64,000 bases of DNA, taken from Trichomonas vaginalis G3. Taxonomy: Eukaryota > Parabasalia > Trichomonadida > Trichomonadidae. The position numbers were made by a program, and so were the translations under genes. The notes under the pieces are model-generated. The model was not told the DNA's origin, searched no databases, and saw only the letters and a list, made by a program, of their open reading frames with translations. The stretch covers positions 8,742,001 to 8,806,000 of the forward strand of contig NC_067203.1 of NCBI RefSeq assembly GCF_026262505.1. The letters are read 5' to 3'. Of the stretch, positions 29,948 to 40,674 are shown piece by piece; within the stretch, counting starts at the first letter, position 1; every line of letters starts with the position of its first letter.

Positions 29948-31315
29948 ATGCTCCCACATAAAATCAAGAATTCAAGAAATAACGTACAAAAAAAATTTCT
30001 AATGAATGTTAAAGAATCAAGCCATGAGAAAGAAGGAATACAAATAATGGAACCTGTGGCTGATACAATACACCAAATTGTCGATAATACATTAAATGAG
30101 AATAATGAGCAGCCACAAGAAGAAGAGGTTCCACAATTACAAGATAATGAATCAGTAAATAACGAACCACAAGTGCAAGAAACAGAAGAAAGCAACAATG
30201 ATGATGTTGAAAAGCAAAATGTAACTACTCAAGCCGAGTCTACGTTTCCAACAACAACAGAAGGTCTTCATATTTTAGTTGTAAAAGATGATCAAGTACG
30301 AAAAAGTACAGAGCCAACGCCAAAGGCCCAATTTTTGAAAGCTCTAAATCCTTCACCTAGAACTATCTCAAGAACTAATAAAAAGCCACTAAAAAGAATT
30401 TCATCACCTCAATATCATATGTCTCCAAACGAAGTCACTGCAATCTGCGATAAACTCCTTGCTGGAAAGAAGGTTGACGTAGATATTACCAAATATTTGC
30501 AGGACTTATTACTTGAATTTTCAACTCGAAGGAAAATCGCTATGCAAAACAACCAATACCTCCAATCAAAGAAAATTGATGATATTACTGCTCACCTAAA
30601 GAAGCAATTTGCAAGCAAAGATCTTGAAGATCTTTACCTTGAAAATCTTCAGCAGGCAAAAGATAGAACAAAGCAGGCTCAAGAAGCCCTGGATTATACA
30701 AAGCAGCAGTGTAAAATTAAGGAGCAGGAGTATCATGAAAGATTTAAACGCGAAGCCGAAGAATTACAACAAAAGCAAATGGACGAGATGGAAGAAATCG
30801 ACTCCAAATGGCTTGATCCATCACTTCAGCGTAAATTTACTAAGCAAAGTAAGGTTTTGCTTCAGCAACGCGCAATTGAGAAATATATGGTACTTGCAGG
30901 CGAACTTGAAGCGGCAGAAGAGATTAAAAAGATGAATAGAGAAGCTGAAAAGAAGGAATCCCAACAGAAGTTTTCAGAATTGCAAAGTTCATACGAATCT
31001 GATTTGCAAAGAGTCCAAGATGAGCATGAAAAGCAACGCCATGAACTCCAAACACTTCACCAGTTCCAATTGGAAGCTCTTAGAAAAGAAAACGCAATTG
31101 CACTTGAAGTTGCTGAAAAAAGGCTGAAATTGGCTCAAATACAAGAACAGGAAGCTTCAAATCAAGAAGCTTTTGCTGTTAAAAAGAAAGTTCTTGCGGA
31201 TTCAAAACCAATCCCGATTGTTACAAATAATCACAAAGCTCCATCTATTCCAGCTTCAAATCCATTACCTTTACCACCTCTTCAAGTTAAATCGAAGAGA
31301 AGGCTGAAGAGATAA
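29948..31315 (+). CDS. long coiled-coil protein, uncharacterised
   Basis: 455 residues. Residues ~35-85 are Glu/Gln/Asn-rich and acidic. Residues ~100-160 are basic with S/T-P sites ('TPKAQFLKALNPSPRTISR'). Residues ~165-190 hold 'YHMSPNEVTAICDKLLAGKKVDVDIT', and a long coiled coil runs from ~195 to ~425 ('QQAKDRTKQAQEALDYTKQQ', 'QDEHEKQRHELQTLHQFQLE'). The short helical block before the coil, followed by 'LLEFSTRRKIAMQNNQYLQSKKIDDITAHLKKQF', resembles proteins that bind cytoskeletal filaments. I cannot name the family. The exact start is uncertain: Met19 (nt 30002) and Met34 (nt 30047) are alternatives. Confidence 0.65.
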   Translation: MLPHKIKNSRNNVQKKFLMNVKESSHEKEGIQIMEPVADTIHQIVDNTLNENNEQPQEEEVPQLQDNESVNNEPQVQETEESNNDDVEKQNVTTQAESTFPTTTEGLHILVVKDDQVRKSTEPTPKAQFLKALNPSPRTISRTNKKPLKRISSPQYHMSPNEVTAICDKLLAGKKVDVDITKYLQDLLLEFSTRRKIAMQNNQYLQSKKIDDITAHLKKQFASKDLEDLYLENLQQAKDRTKQAQEALDYTKQQCKIKEQEYHERFKREAEELQQKQMDEMEEIDSKWLDPSLQRKFTKQSKVLLQQRAIEKYMVLAGELEAAEEIKKMNREAEKKESQQKFSELQSSYESDLQRVQDEHEKQRHELQTLHQFQLEALRKENAIALEVAEKRLKLAQIQEQEASNQEAFAVKKKVLADSKPIPIVTNNHKAPSIPASNPLPLPPLQVKSKRRLKR

Positions 31316-31814
31316 TGATTATTTTTTGTTATTTTTTATTTGTTAGTTTTGTTTTTTTGGAAATAAATTGTTTTTATGTACTAAATTGATTTTTCTGGGA
31401 ACTCATTTATCAGAAAAATTCTTATCTTTATTTTATTTTAATATGATATATGACAGTCCGAAGTGCTCAATATTTTAAACAACTGAGAGTTATTAAATTA
31501 GTAAGTTGATTCAAATCAAACTCTAAATTTGAATGATTTGCTGATTTTGATATAGTAGTTCGCTATATTGGATATCAGAAAAAGAAGACACATTTAGCAT
31601 GTAATTAAAGAATATCAATTAGCTTATTCTATCTGGCTTTTTCAAAATTTGCTTCCAAAAATTTTGGAGAGAATAGTCGATATTAAAGGTAATTAAGCTT
31701 ATATTTAGATACTGATAATGGAACTATGATTATCTAGAAAAATTTAGCAGAACTTATCGGCCTTCCAAATAATCGTTTTTCTCTGAAAATCGAGAGAGCT
31801 GGCCTTTCACGACG
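31316..31814. other. intergenic leader of eL6, nothing recognised
   Basis: AT-rich; carries the presumed promoter of the ribosomal protein gene. The leader ends CCTTTCACGACG before the ATG, which contains TCAC but not a full TCA-Py-(T/A) initiator. Confidence 0.4.
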
Positions 31815-32270
31815 ATGTCTGAGCTTCTCTTCATTGCCCCAGTCGAAAAGAAGAATGTTAAGAAACCATCATGGAGAGGAATCCCACGTGTTTCCTTCAC
31901 ACGCCCAGCTGTTGCTGCTGAAGTCGATCCACTTACAAAGCCAGCATGCAATGCTAAGCCAGTAGAAACACGCCCATCCCTCAAGGTTGGTACAGTCGTC
32001 ATCATTGTTGGTGGTGAGAACCAGGGCAAGCGCGCTGTTGTCGTTGCTGACCAGGGTGCTGGAATCCTTAAGGTTGCTGGTCCAGTTGTCCCAGTTAACG
32101 AAATCTCTCAGGACTACTTAATCGCTACATCTACATCAATCGAAGTCGCTGCTAACGCTACAGAGGCTCAAGTTGAAGCCGCTGCTGCCAAGGTCCCAGA
32201 AATGGTCGAATACCTTAAGGCTCCATTCACAATCAAGAAGGGCGATCGTGTCCATCTTATGAAATTCTAA
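31815..32270 (+). CDS. RPL6: 60S ribosomal protein L6 (eL6)
   Basis: 151 residues. The core 'SLKVGTVVIIVGGENQGKRAVVVADQGAGILKVAGPVVPVNEI' is the eL6 KOW-like segment (human '[33 protein letters not shown]'), followed by 'QDYLIATSTSIEV' (human 'QKFVIATSTKIDI'). It lacks the long basic N-terminal extension of animal eL6. Codon use is strongly shifted to C/G-ending codons compared with the neighbours, as expected for a very highly expressed gene. The leader is short. It ends in TAA and looks intact. Confidence 0.93.
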   Translation: MSELLFIAPVEKKNVKKPSWRGIPRVSFTRPAVAAEVDPLTKPACNAKPVETRPSLKVGTVVIIVGGENQGKRAVVVADQGAGILKVAGPVVPVNEISQDYLIATSTSIEVAANATEAQVEAAAAKVPEMVEYLKAPFTIKKGDRVHLMKF

Positions 32271-32497
32271 ACATTTCTACTACATTCGATATACATGATT
32301 TTAAAATACAAAGAAAAAATATTGAAAAATTCTTTTGAAATTGAGAGATTTTGCACGTATCATGTACTACTACCCCTTTATATTATCACTAAATATGATT
32401 AACAAAAGATTTGTGAAAAATAATATAAATTTTCATAATTTTTTTTTATATATACAACACAAATAATATATCAGACGCATAATTACTGAGCCGCGTT

Positions 32498-33271
32498 TTA
32501 ATTATCAGCTTCTTCGGCATTTTCTTCTTCTTCCTCATCCTCATTTGGATCCTTCTTAATGAAAATAGATGGAATTGTATATTTGGCTATAATAATTTGC
32601 GTTTGCTTTTCAGTAACAAATATATCATTCTCATCTAAAGGCTTATTATTCAGAAATCCGATTTGTAAATGCTTGAAAAACGGTAAAACTACAACTTCTG
32701 AACGATTTTGGTAGGCTGCAAACTCTTCTGTACGACATATTTCAGATAAATCACCCATTATAGCTTGAACTTCGACTTGGTCATCAAAATTTTTAAAATT
32801 ATCTGGAAACTTTCCGTAATCATACTCCAGATTTCCATTAATAAAGAATGCAACGTAATTTGTGATATCAGGATTTAAAAACATTTGGAGTTCTTTCTCA
32901 AATTTAAGAAATGTAGAATCTTCAAAATCGAAAAATTGCCTTGGATCACGAGACTTACGATGAGATGCAACATATCTGCTATACCCGTGTCCAATAAAGA
33001 TAGAAAACAGAGTGTTTAGAGATTTATGATCTCGATTTTCTGATTCATTGATAACTGATGCAAAATATAAGGATTTACATGTTGAAATGCTAATATTATA
33101 GTCTCCCATGTCCATACACATAATGGTTTTAGGTTCTTTTTTTGAAGACGCGTCTATTTGTTCTATTGTTTGAAGTATTGGCACCAAGCAACCATTCTCA
33201 ATCTCTCCATAGTTATAATCAAATAATTCAGTCCCATCTTCTGTCAAAACAAGTACCCGATATGGAATCAT
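32498..33271 (-). CDS. uncharacterised protein with longin-like N-terminus and acidic tail
   Basis: 257 residues from the ATG at 33271. The first ~60 residues ('IPYRVLVLTEDGTELFDYNYGE', 'PILQTIEQI') and 'IMCMDMGDYNISISTCKSLYFASVI' follow the strand-helix rhythm of a longin/profilin-like fold, as in trafficking and Rag-linked proteins. The last 20 residues are almost all Asp/Glu/Asn. No catalytic motif, transmembrane helix or signal peptide is visible. The assignment to longin-like proteins is a weak pattern judgement. The ORF is clean and clearly coding. Confidence 0.55.
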   Translation of the reverse strand: MIPYRVLVLTEDGTELFDYNYGEIENGCLVPILQTIEQIDASSKKEPKTIMCMDMGDYNISISTCKSLYFASVINESENRDHKSLNTLFSIFIGHGYSRYVASHRKSRDPRQFFDFEDSTFLKFEKELQMFLNPDITNYVAFFINGNLEYDYGKFPDNFKNFDDQVEVQAIMGDLSEICRTEEFAAYQNRSEVVVLPFFKHLQIGFLNNKPLDENDIFVTEKQTQIIIAKYTIPSIFIKKDPNEDEEEEENAEEADN

Positions 33272-33654
33272 GAATTTTTTTGAATTAAAAAATAATAAAT
33301 TTTAAATAATCGCTTTTGCACTCCATCTAAATCTTGTGGTATTTTCATAAATTTTAAATTTTATATGCAAAATAGAAAATGTTAACATCTTTGACGGTTT
33401 TGTAAAAAAGCAAACTTATGAGTTTGTATTCTGATTACAATAACATATTTGTTTCATTGTTCAGACTTAATACATTCGATGAAAATGCTATTAATAGCTT
33501 ATACAATGACATCATAAACAAGATTATTGAACCAAAATTATTAGTTCCAATCCAAGTGATTATACTAATTGAAAATGCATTTATGCACAATATTAAGTAT
33601 TATTCTTCATATATTACTTTAGTAAAGAGGATCAATAAAGAGTATTTAAATGAA

Positions 33655-33793
33655 AATTCTCAGACATACGATTATTTTTGATTCAAATGCTGTTCGACAT
33701 TAAAAGCAAAAATAATCATATACCTGAGAATTACACTTTTCCGACATTTTTTGGGTCGCTTCACGCCCCTGACAAAACATCGGAAAAGTGTAA
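33655..33793. repeat. two back-to-back hairpins inserted in an ankyrin gene
   Basis: Hairpin 1: 33655-33680 pairs with 33707-33732 (26 nt, near perfect). Hairpin 2: TTACACTTTTCCGA (33731-33744) pairs perfectly with 33780-33793, with imperfect continuation and a GC-rich loop (GGGTCGCTTCACGCCCC). The two share a 2-nt boundary with no spacer. The module breaks the N-terminal ankyrin-gene reading frame. No clear target duplication is seen. Confidence 0.75.
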
Positions 33794-33942
33794 ATTTATT
33801 ATCAATTCCTAGTAACAGCAAATTATTCATGCATAAGGCTTAACCTGATCGTATATTTTATAAAAATAACACTATACATGAAGCTATTATGAATGATGAT
33901 ATAAAATCATTCATCTTGCATACAAATCGCAAAGGATTTAAT

Positions 33943-34234
33943 GGGGTATTATTATTGTCGTCTGGCGGTTTTAGACGACAATGCGAATTTTCAAATAATA
34001 GGATTTTTAGCCAGATAAAGAGCTACTCCATATATCATGCGTGTTTGCATACTATATACATAGATGGAATTGATGTTCTTCCTTTATTTAGGTACCGAAA
34101 CATGCTTGAAAAATCTATTTTTTAGACGACAATGATAATTTTGTCACTTTTCCAGACGACAATAATAATTTGTCACCTTTTTAGACGACAATAATAATTT
34201 TGTCACTTTTTCCAGACGACAATAAAACATCCTC
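33943..34234. mobile_element. 292-bp Mutator-like MITE with 9-bp target-site duplication
   Basis: The 9-mer GGATTTAAT occurs directly before (33934-33942) and after (34235-34243) the element. The termini are inverted repeats: 18 of 23 positions match, including 14 in a row (ATTGTCGTCTGG block); the left end starts GGGG and the right end, reversed, GAGG. Removing the element plus one duplication restores the ankyrin reading frame ('RKGFN' to 'FNHNLQIRIF'). A 9-bp duplication is typical of MULEs. Inside, a ~30-bp unit starting AGACGACAAT is repeated four times near the right end (34124-34225). It has no transposase ORF, so it is non-autonomous. Confidence 0.85.
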
Positions 34235-36628
34235 GGATTTAATTTCAATCATAATTTACAAATTCGAATTTTTGCAATAAACGATTACGGCCCAAATTCA
34301 TTTCCATATTATTCATTTTCAATTCTTGAATAATGTTGTTACTGTGGATCTGTAAATTGTTTTAAATTTTCAAGAACAGAATTCAAAGCAGAAATAACGA
34401 ATACATGTCTTCAATTTTCTTTTTTAGGAGGAAATCCTGACATCATGAAGGAATGTTTAAAAGAGCAAATCCCGAATGAATTGTGCATGAGATATGCAAT
34501 TATTTCTCATAACATTGATTTCGTTATTTTTCTAATGAAAACATACAATATTAATATAGATTTCGAATGCTGTTGTGAATACAATTTCCTTCAAGGACTT
34601 TTAATATATCTTGATCAAACAAGAAATTTCAAAAATTGTTTTCCTGCTGTTGCAATTAATTTTACATTTCTTTATGACATCCTTATTGCTCATGGTGCCA
34701 ACATTAATGCAAAAGATTCACATGATAAAGATGCCCTATATTATTCATTAACAAACAAATACAATGATGTTACCAAACTTCTTATTTTTAAAGGTGCAAA
34801 AGTTAAAAATAAGATTGATAATTATCGTGATTATTGCCACCTTCAACTTGCAGTTGAAAATAATAATTATGACATTATGAATTTTCTAATTGAGCATGGT
34901 GCAAATATAAATTCCAGATATTTTAATGGAAAATCTTTTCTTCATTACTCGGCGGAATTTACTAACAAAGAAATGATGAAATTTTTAATTGATCATGGAT
35001 TAGATGTAAATACCGTAGATGATGATAAAAATTCAGCACTCAATATTGCATATAAGAACAAAAATATGGACAGCATTAAATTTTTAATTTCACATGGTGC
35101 AAATATAAATTTAGAGGATAAATATGGACATTCTCCGATTTTGGATGATGTAACCAATAACGATATAAAAATGGTTGAATTTCTCCTCTCAAATTATATT
35201 CATACAAAAGATAAACGCCCTTATAGAAAATCTCCTCTCAGTAAGGCTATTTATGGTTGTAAAAATCGTATAATAAAACTTCTTATTATGTATGGAGCTG
35301 ATTGCAATGTAAAAAATAAATATGGGGAAAGTTGTCTTCATCGAGCTGTTGAAAAATATAGAAAAAAATATTGTTACAATTTTATTAAATCATATCAAAG
35401 ATATAAATGCAATGAATTATTATGGACAAACCGCTCTCTCTATTGCATCTGAAAAAAATTATAAAGAAATCGCAGAGCTTCTTGTCATTCATGGAGCAGA
35501 TGTCAATTTAACTAAATCAGTCGAAAAAAGTCCTATTTTCTATGCAGTAACAAATAATTATACAGAGATTGCTAAACTTCTTATGTCGCATGGCGCTAAT
35601 TGCAATTTAAGATATAATGGATTATCGATTATTCACTATTCAGTCAAAAACAATAATAAAGAAATATTAACAATGCTCATTCATCATGGTGTTGATATCA
35701 ATACCATAGATGATGAAGGAAGAACTGCTCTTCATTTGGCATCAGCAAATAATTATGCTGAAATCGTCGAATTTCTTGTTTTAAATGATGCTGATTTAAA
35801 TGCAAAGGATAATTTCAATATTACTCCATTCCAATATGCATTGCGAAATTATAATGTGAATATCATGAAAACTCTAATTCTTTATGGTGTTGATGTGAAT
35901 ACAAGTATCGAGAATGGATTAACAGCTCTTCACTTTGCATCATGGTTTCATGATAAAGAAATGATAGAGTTTCTAATCTCTCATGGAATCAACATCAATT
36001 GCCGAATTGAAAAGGATGGACGTTCTGCAATCCATCTTGCATCAATAATTAGTCATGAAAATCTGAAATATCATGAACCTTGCGATTATAAAGAAGTTTT
36101 AGAATTACTCATTAATCATGGCGCTGATATCAACGCGATAGATATTGAAGGTAGAACAGCACTTTATTGTGCATCTGAGTAAAATGAAATCGAAGAAGTA
36201 AGTATTCTTGTTTCACATGGTGCTAATGTTGATGCCATAGATGAATATGGGAGAACAGCGCTCCATATTGCAGCACAAAATAATTACAAAGAATTAGTAA
36301 AACTTCTTCTTTCACACAATGCAGATCTTAACATCAAAGATAGATATGAAAAAACAGCACTTTGCATTTCAATCGAAAACAATTATTATGAAATAGCAAA
36401 CATCATTGCTTCATATGATATTTCATAATTCACATCATCATTTGAATTAAATTCTATTTATATCCTAAAAATAGCTTTATATTTCTATAAATACTGATTT
36501 CATAAATAAATTCAATTGAAAGATTTTTTATTAAATAAAACGGAAACAAACTATTATCAACTTGTGTATTTTGAGGATAATTATCGTTGATCATTAATCC
36601 TCAATGTTCATCAATTGAAATTAGAAAT

Positions 36629-36832
36629 TCAACTATCTTTTTTGCCATTAAAAACTGCCCATGTGAGAGGAATATATCCCCATTGATCTATTGCATTTAT
36701 CTGTGCACCAAGTGAAATAAGAAGTCGAACAACATCAAGGCCACAAAACTTAATTGCATAATGAAGGGGAGTTAATCCATCATCTTCTTTTGCATTGACA
36801 TTTATTATCTGGAGTTGGAATAATGTGATCAT
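36629..36832 (-). pseudogene. ankyrin-repeat fragment
   Basis: Minus-strand frame encoding two ankyrin repeats ('DDGLTPLHYAIKFCGLDVVRLLISLGAQINAIDQWGYIPLTWAVFNGKKDS') with no start region or upstream module. It lies just past the end of the decayed ankyrin gene and on the opposite strand. A remnant of another family member. Confidence 0.6.
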
Positions 36833-36966
36833 ATGAAAGTTTAAGGGAATTCTGAATGCGTAAATGCAAAATGCAAAATTGTAAAAAAATTATATGCATG
36901 TGTGTTTGCTGCTCATTAAAAATAGTTTTATTTGGAAAATTTAAAATGAAAAAAATTGAATATGAA

Positions 36967-39012
36967 TTAAACTTCAGCTTGGCCTTTAATTATATTACAC
37001 TCCCCACAGAATTGTGTAATTTGAGAACGTAACGCCATAATAATTACTGCAACAATTACTCCAACAACTCCAAGGCATATTAGGACTATAGCCCAGACTG
37101 GTAGTTTATTGAGACTTTCGGCGGCATCTTTAACAAGAGATCCATCTTTATTATCTTTTGATACTTCATCACCAGAAGAGGAACCTCCTGATGTAGAGCC
37201 ACCAGAAGTGGAACCTCCTGATGTAGAGCCACCAGAAGTGGAACCTCCTGATGAAGATCCTCCAGAAGTAGAACCTCCTGATGTAGAGCCACCAGAAGTG
37301 GAACCTCCTGATGAAGATCCTCCAGAAGTAGAACCTCCTGATGTAGAGCCACCAGAAGTAGAACCTCCTGATGTAGATCCTCCAGAAGTGGAACCTCCTG
37401 ATGTAGAGCCACCACCAGACTTTGTTTCATCATCAGGCTCAATAATTATTGGCTTTTCATGACTTGGGCATTGATCTGCTGATTCAGGATCCTGACATTG
37501 CTCATTTAGTACTTTATTTGAGGTTAAGCCGAATATATTTGACTCTGGATAAGTTGATAATACATAAATCTTTGTGAATGAGTTTTCATTAAATGCTTTT
37601 TGATCAAATTTGGATGTTCCGCAATAATAAACTCTGGATAGATCAGCGCATTTAGAAAATGCATCCACTTCAACTGTTGTAACTGTTGCAGGTAAAATTA
37701 AAATGCATTGCAGTGAAGATTGTTCAAATGCACCTTCTTTGATGGTTGTAACCGAATTGAATTGAACATTTTTGATTCTTGTTCCTTTAAATCCAAAACT
37801 ATCGATTTCGGTAATTCCGTCTCCAATAATAACCTTTCCTGTTAATGTTGAGCATCCTTCATAAGTTGAAATATATCCATCTCCAGAGTCAATAATATTG
37901 ACTGTTTCTAATGGGCAATTTGAAAAGCATGAAGGATCAATTGATGTTATTAAACTTGGTAAAGTTACAGTAGTTAATTTAATGCATCCCAAAAATGCAT
38001 TTGCCCCAATTTTATTCACAGTTTTTGGAAGAACAATTGAAGTAAAGCTAGATGATGCACAACCTGAAAAAGCATAGCTTGCTATTTCAATTAATTTGCA
38101 ACTCTCTTCAAATGTAATCCTTCTCAGATTGGTACACCCTGAAAATGCATAATCGCCTATTTTCAAAATAATTTTTCCGATTACAAATGAAGATATAATT
38201 GTGTTATCTTTGAATAAATTCTGGCCTATTTGTGTGACTTTGCCTTCATTGAATGTTGCTGGGACTGATGGAGTTCTATCAGCTCCGAAATACTCTGCAG
38301 CAGCATATGTTAATGGACTAGCTGTTTTTGCTTCGAACCTGAAATCTCCTTGTAAGCAAACAGTTGCTGGTTTACCACCTAATGTTGATGTTTTATAATT
38401 AGCTGTTACATATATTTTCCTTACTGTACCAGTTATTGTTAAGCAATCATCAGTTCCATAGTAATAAATCTTATCTGCATTGAGGATTTGAATTGAATCT
38501 GAGGGATAATTGCCTTTAATATTGATTAATGTATTAGAGTTGTTAAATGGTTCATCTCCAAAAGCTTGTATTCCATATGGAATTATTATTTCTGTTGCTC
38601 TTGCAAATGCAGATAAATACAGAAGTTTAAATGTGTTCGGAAGAATGACGGTTCCAAGATACGCGTTTTTGAATGCACCACTTCCCAAATATTGTAATCC
38701 TGTTCCAAATGTAACCCTTTTTATTGTGTTTGCCAGGAATGCTTTTGAATCTATTCTTTGAATCGAATCGGGGAATGTTATTGATGTAAATTGGTAAGAT
38801 GAAAAATCTTTAATAGCAATTACAGTATATGCATCACCATTATAATTAACAGTACTTGGCACGGTCCAATCACTTGGCAAACTATTTCTAGTATTTGCAG
38901 TTAACATACATGTGCAGTTTGCATATGTAACTCCTTTATATGGTGATATGAATATGAAAGTTTTGGAATCAGAACAAGAGCTCAATGCAAGGCTAATCAG
39001 GCTGAAAAGCAT
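36967..39012 (-). CDS. BspA-like leucine-rich surface protein with Ser-Gly stalk and membrane anchor
   Basis: 681 residues from the ATG at 39012, which directly opens a signal peptide ('MLFSLISLALSSCSDS'). A longer frame to 39051 starts only at TTG. Residues ~30-490 are BspA/Treponema-type leucine-rich repeats ('KDFSSYQFTSITFPDSIQRIDSKAF', 'NKIGANAFLGCIKLTTVTLP'). Residues ~525-615 are a repetitive SGGST/SGGSS stalk. Residues ~640-662 are a single transmembrane helix ('AIVLICLGVVGVIVAVIIMAL'), followed by a short cytoplasmic tail with a CxxC. BspA-like proteins are a very large trichomonad surface family, proposed to bind host or bacterial surfaces. It looks complete. Confidence 0.9.
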   Translation of the reverse strand: MLFSLISLALSSCSDSKTFIFISPYKGVTYANCTCMLTANTRNSLPSDWTVPSTVNYNGDAYTVIAIKDFSSYQFTSITFPDSIQRIDSKAFLANTIKRVTFGTGLQYLGSGAFKNAYLGTVILPNTFKLLYLSAFARATEIIIPYGIQAFGDEPFNNSNTLINIKGNYPSDSIQILNADKIYYYGTDDCLTITGTVRKIYVTANYKTSTLGGKPATVCLQGDFRFEAKTASPLTYAAAEYFGADRTPSVPATFNEGKVTQIGQNLFKDNTIISSFVIGKIILKIGDYAFSGCTNLRRITFEESCKLIEIASYAFSGCASSSFTSIVLPKTVNKIGANAFLGCIKLTTVTLPSLITSIDPSCFSNCPLETVNIIDSGDGYISTYEGCSTLTGKVIIGDGITEIDSFGFKGTRIKNVQFNSVTTIKEGAFEQSSLQCILILPATVTTVEVDAFSKCADLSRVYYCGTSKFDQKAFNENSFTKIYVLSTYPESNIFGLTSNKVLNEQCQDPESADQCPSHEKPIIIEPDDETKSGGGSTSGGSTSGGSTSGGSTSGGSTSGGSTSGGSSSGGSTSGGSTSGGSTSGGSSSGGSTSGGSTSGGSTSGGSTSGGSSSGDEVSKDNKDGSLVKDAAESLNKLPVWAIVLICLGVVGVIVAVIIMALRSQITQFCGECNIIKGQAEV
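37171..37421. repeat. 15-bp minisatellite encoding the SGGST stalk
   Basis: About sixteen tandem copies of a 15-bp unit within the BspA-like gene, arranged in higher-order 30- and 60-bp blocks that alternate GGST and GGSS units. Such arrays change length readily, so stalk length probably varies between strains. The same array produces long spurious frames on both strands. Confidence 0.85.
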
Positions 39013-39503
39013 CGATAATTTGGTCTGAAAAAATTTTTGTATACATCTCAAAAATATTTTTCCTACTCATTCTGAATATTTCAGTAACCATTGAATAAAT
39101 TTAAATGATAATAACAAATGTATTCGTTGTGCATATGTAATACGGTAACATTCATTAAATATAAATCATTGAATGAGTTTTCAATATTTCCAATATTATT
39201 CAAATCAACTTATCAAAAAAAATATCAATATATGAATAAATGTAGGGGAAAAAAATGAAAATTTGAAATACATCTGACAATTTATTCTCCGACACATTTA
39301 AAAAGATCTTAATGTTTTGATATCCCAAATGTATACATAACTGATCCCAAAATCTAAGTATTGAAGGTACTCAAAAAATAAAATGTAAATCTATGTGAAT
39401 TCAATTGAGATAAACTTCTTATATTTCAGAGATGATTAAAGAGATCATTTCAATTGCTTTACTTAATTTTTCAAAATATTTGATTAACCTAAGAACAAAT
39501 TAT

Positions 39504-40160
39504 CTATCTTAAGTGAAAAAAGAAGTTCGGCATAAAGAAGATCTGTGTTTTCCCATTGATCTTTTTCATTGATTTCTGCACCTTGCAATAAAAGAAGTTC
39601 AACGGTTGATTATGAGAAACTGCACAATGAAGAGCTTTCATTCCTTTTATATCTTTTGAATTAATTTTTGCACCATGTGCAAGAAGATCTTCAGCCATTA
39701 CTATATTGAGATCAGCTGCAAAATGAAGAGATGTTCTTCCATTTTCTTCTTTTTCATGAAAATGGATGGTATTGTGATCATAATGAACGAAAAATGAATC
39801 AAGATTATTAATACTTGCATGATATTCTAAATTGAACTCTATTCTGTATTCATTCATCAAGAAAGAAACAATTGCCTATTTCATGCATTCAATCATGATT
39901 TATGGATTTGCCACTTATAATGATATAGACAAAGTTAAGTTAGTTGTTCTTAATTGTTTGAAACAATTAATTGATCGATGGTAACAACACAATTCAAGTA
40001 ATGAATATCAATTGAAAACAAATGAATATAAGCAGCAACTATGTTTTTGATCTTTTTAAAATTCATTTCTTTCTATGATATACATGATATCTTTTTTAGT
40101 AATCATCCGTAACTGCTCTGTAAATTGGATTTTCTGATTTAAATTTTTCGAAATCATTAT
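39504..40160 (-). pseudogene. decayed ankyrin-family gene
   Basis: Minus-strand remnants in order: 'ENPIYRAVTDDY' (near 40120-40160), 'CMK' and 'FLMNEYRIEFNLEYHASINNLDSFFVHYDHN' (near 39790-39890), then about two ankyrin repeats ('NGRTSLHFAADLNIVMAEDLLAHGAKINSKDIKGMKALHCAVSHNQ'). These correspond to successive parts of the trichomonad ankyrin family module, but with stops, shifts and deletions between them. The longest open piece is 39504-39860. Clearly non-functional. Confidence 0.65.
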
Positions 40161-40347
40161 GTCTGTTTAAAATAAGAAGTTAGAAATAATTGATGATGCT
40201 TTTATGTATGAAATGACTCAGTAAGAATTAATTGATCTAAGTCAATGAGATATTTAAAAAAATTGAGATCTTCAAAGGTAATATATTGTCAATTCATAAA
40301 AAACTTATATTGTTTTAAATTAAAGATCATGATTTGCATATACAAGC

Positions 40348-40371
40348 CTTGGATATGCGTTCATATCCAAG
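40348..40371. repeat. 10-bp perfect hairpin with CGTT loop
   Basis: CTTGGATATG (40348-40357) pairs perfectly with 40362-40371 around a 4-nt loop. It lies in noncoding DNA about 300 bp before the next gene. Confidence 0.6.
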
Positions 40372-40655
40372 AACGATATTAAAAAAATATCTTGAAATTT
40401 ATATCTAATAGACCTATCTTAAAAATCTGTAAGGATAAAGTGCATTTATGCATAAATAAATTAACTACTGTACAACACGGTACAAGCACATAACAACAAA
40501 AATATTCCAATTAATCTATCTCTTTTCTGTTGAAATCACATATAGATTAGAAGGATAGATCAGTATTTTGTAGATAGGAACGACTATAATCTTCCAAATT
40601 AATAGAAGTTATCATATAACAAAGATTTCAGAAATTGATATAAAAATGTAAAGAG

Positions 40656-40660
40656 TCACT
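40656..40660 (+). promoter_or_regulatory. initiator-like TCACT motif 17 nt before an ATG
   Basis: The leader reads GTCACTTTTTTATCTC before AAAAATG. TCACT matches the Trichomonas initiator TCA(+1)Py(T/A), with the putative +1 at 40658. The same GTCACTTTTTT string precedes the BTB-discoidin gene on the minus strand (6201-6210). Confidence 0.4.
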
Positions 40661-40674
40661 TTTTTATCTCAAAA

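Larger units (their letters stand above)
33418..36428 (+). pseudogene. decayed ankyrin-repeat gene (trichomonad 'GGNPDIM' family)
   Basis: Pieces of one gene in order: N-terminal module 33418-~33657; a hairpin pair (33655-33793); coding 'IPSNSKLFMHKA' ending at an in-frame TAA 33841-33843; 'HEAIMNDDIKSFILHTNRKGFN' to 33942; a 292-bp MITE (33943-34234); then 'DYGPNSFPYYSFSILE', TAA 34331-34333, 'GSVNCFKFSRTEFKAEITNTCLQFSFLGGNPDIM' and a long ankyrin array. A frameshift lies near 35355-35370 at a run of A's. The array continues in the new frame, is crossed by TAA 36180-36182 and ends at TAA 36426-36428. The order and motifs follow the large trichomonad ankyrin family as I know it. With at least six separate lesions it cannot make a full product. 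Confidence 0.8.

Noticed and set aside
33889-34125. 78-codon ORF as an independent gene
   Set aside because: Its first 18 codons are ankyrin-gene sequence and the rest is the inserted MITE read through.
37109-37462. Long repetitive frames on both strands (PEVEPPDVEPP and LVALHQEVPL types) over the BspA stalk
   Set aside because: They are other-frame translations of the 15-bp minisatellite; the minus-strand SGGST frame with signal peptide and anchor is the real gene.
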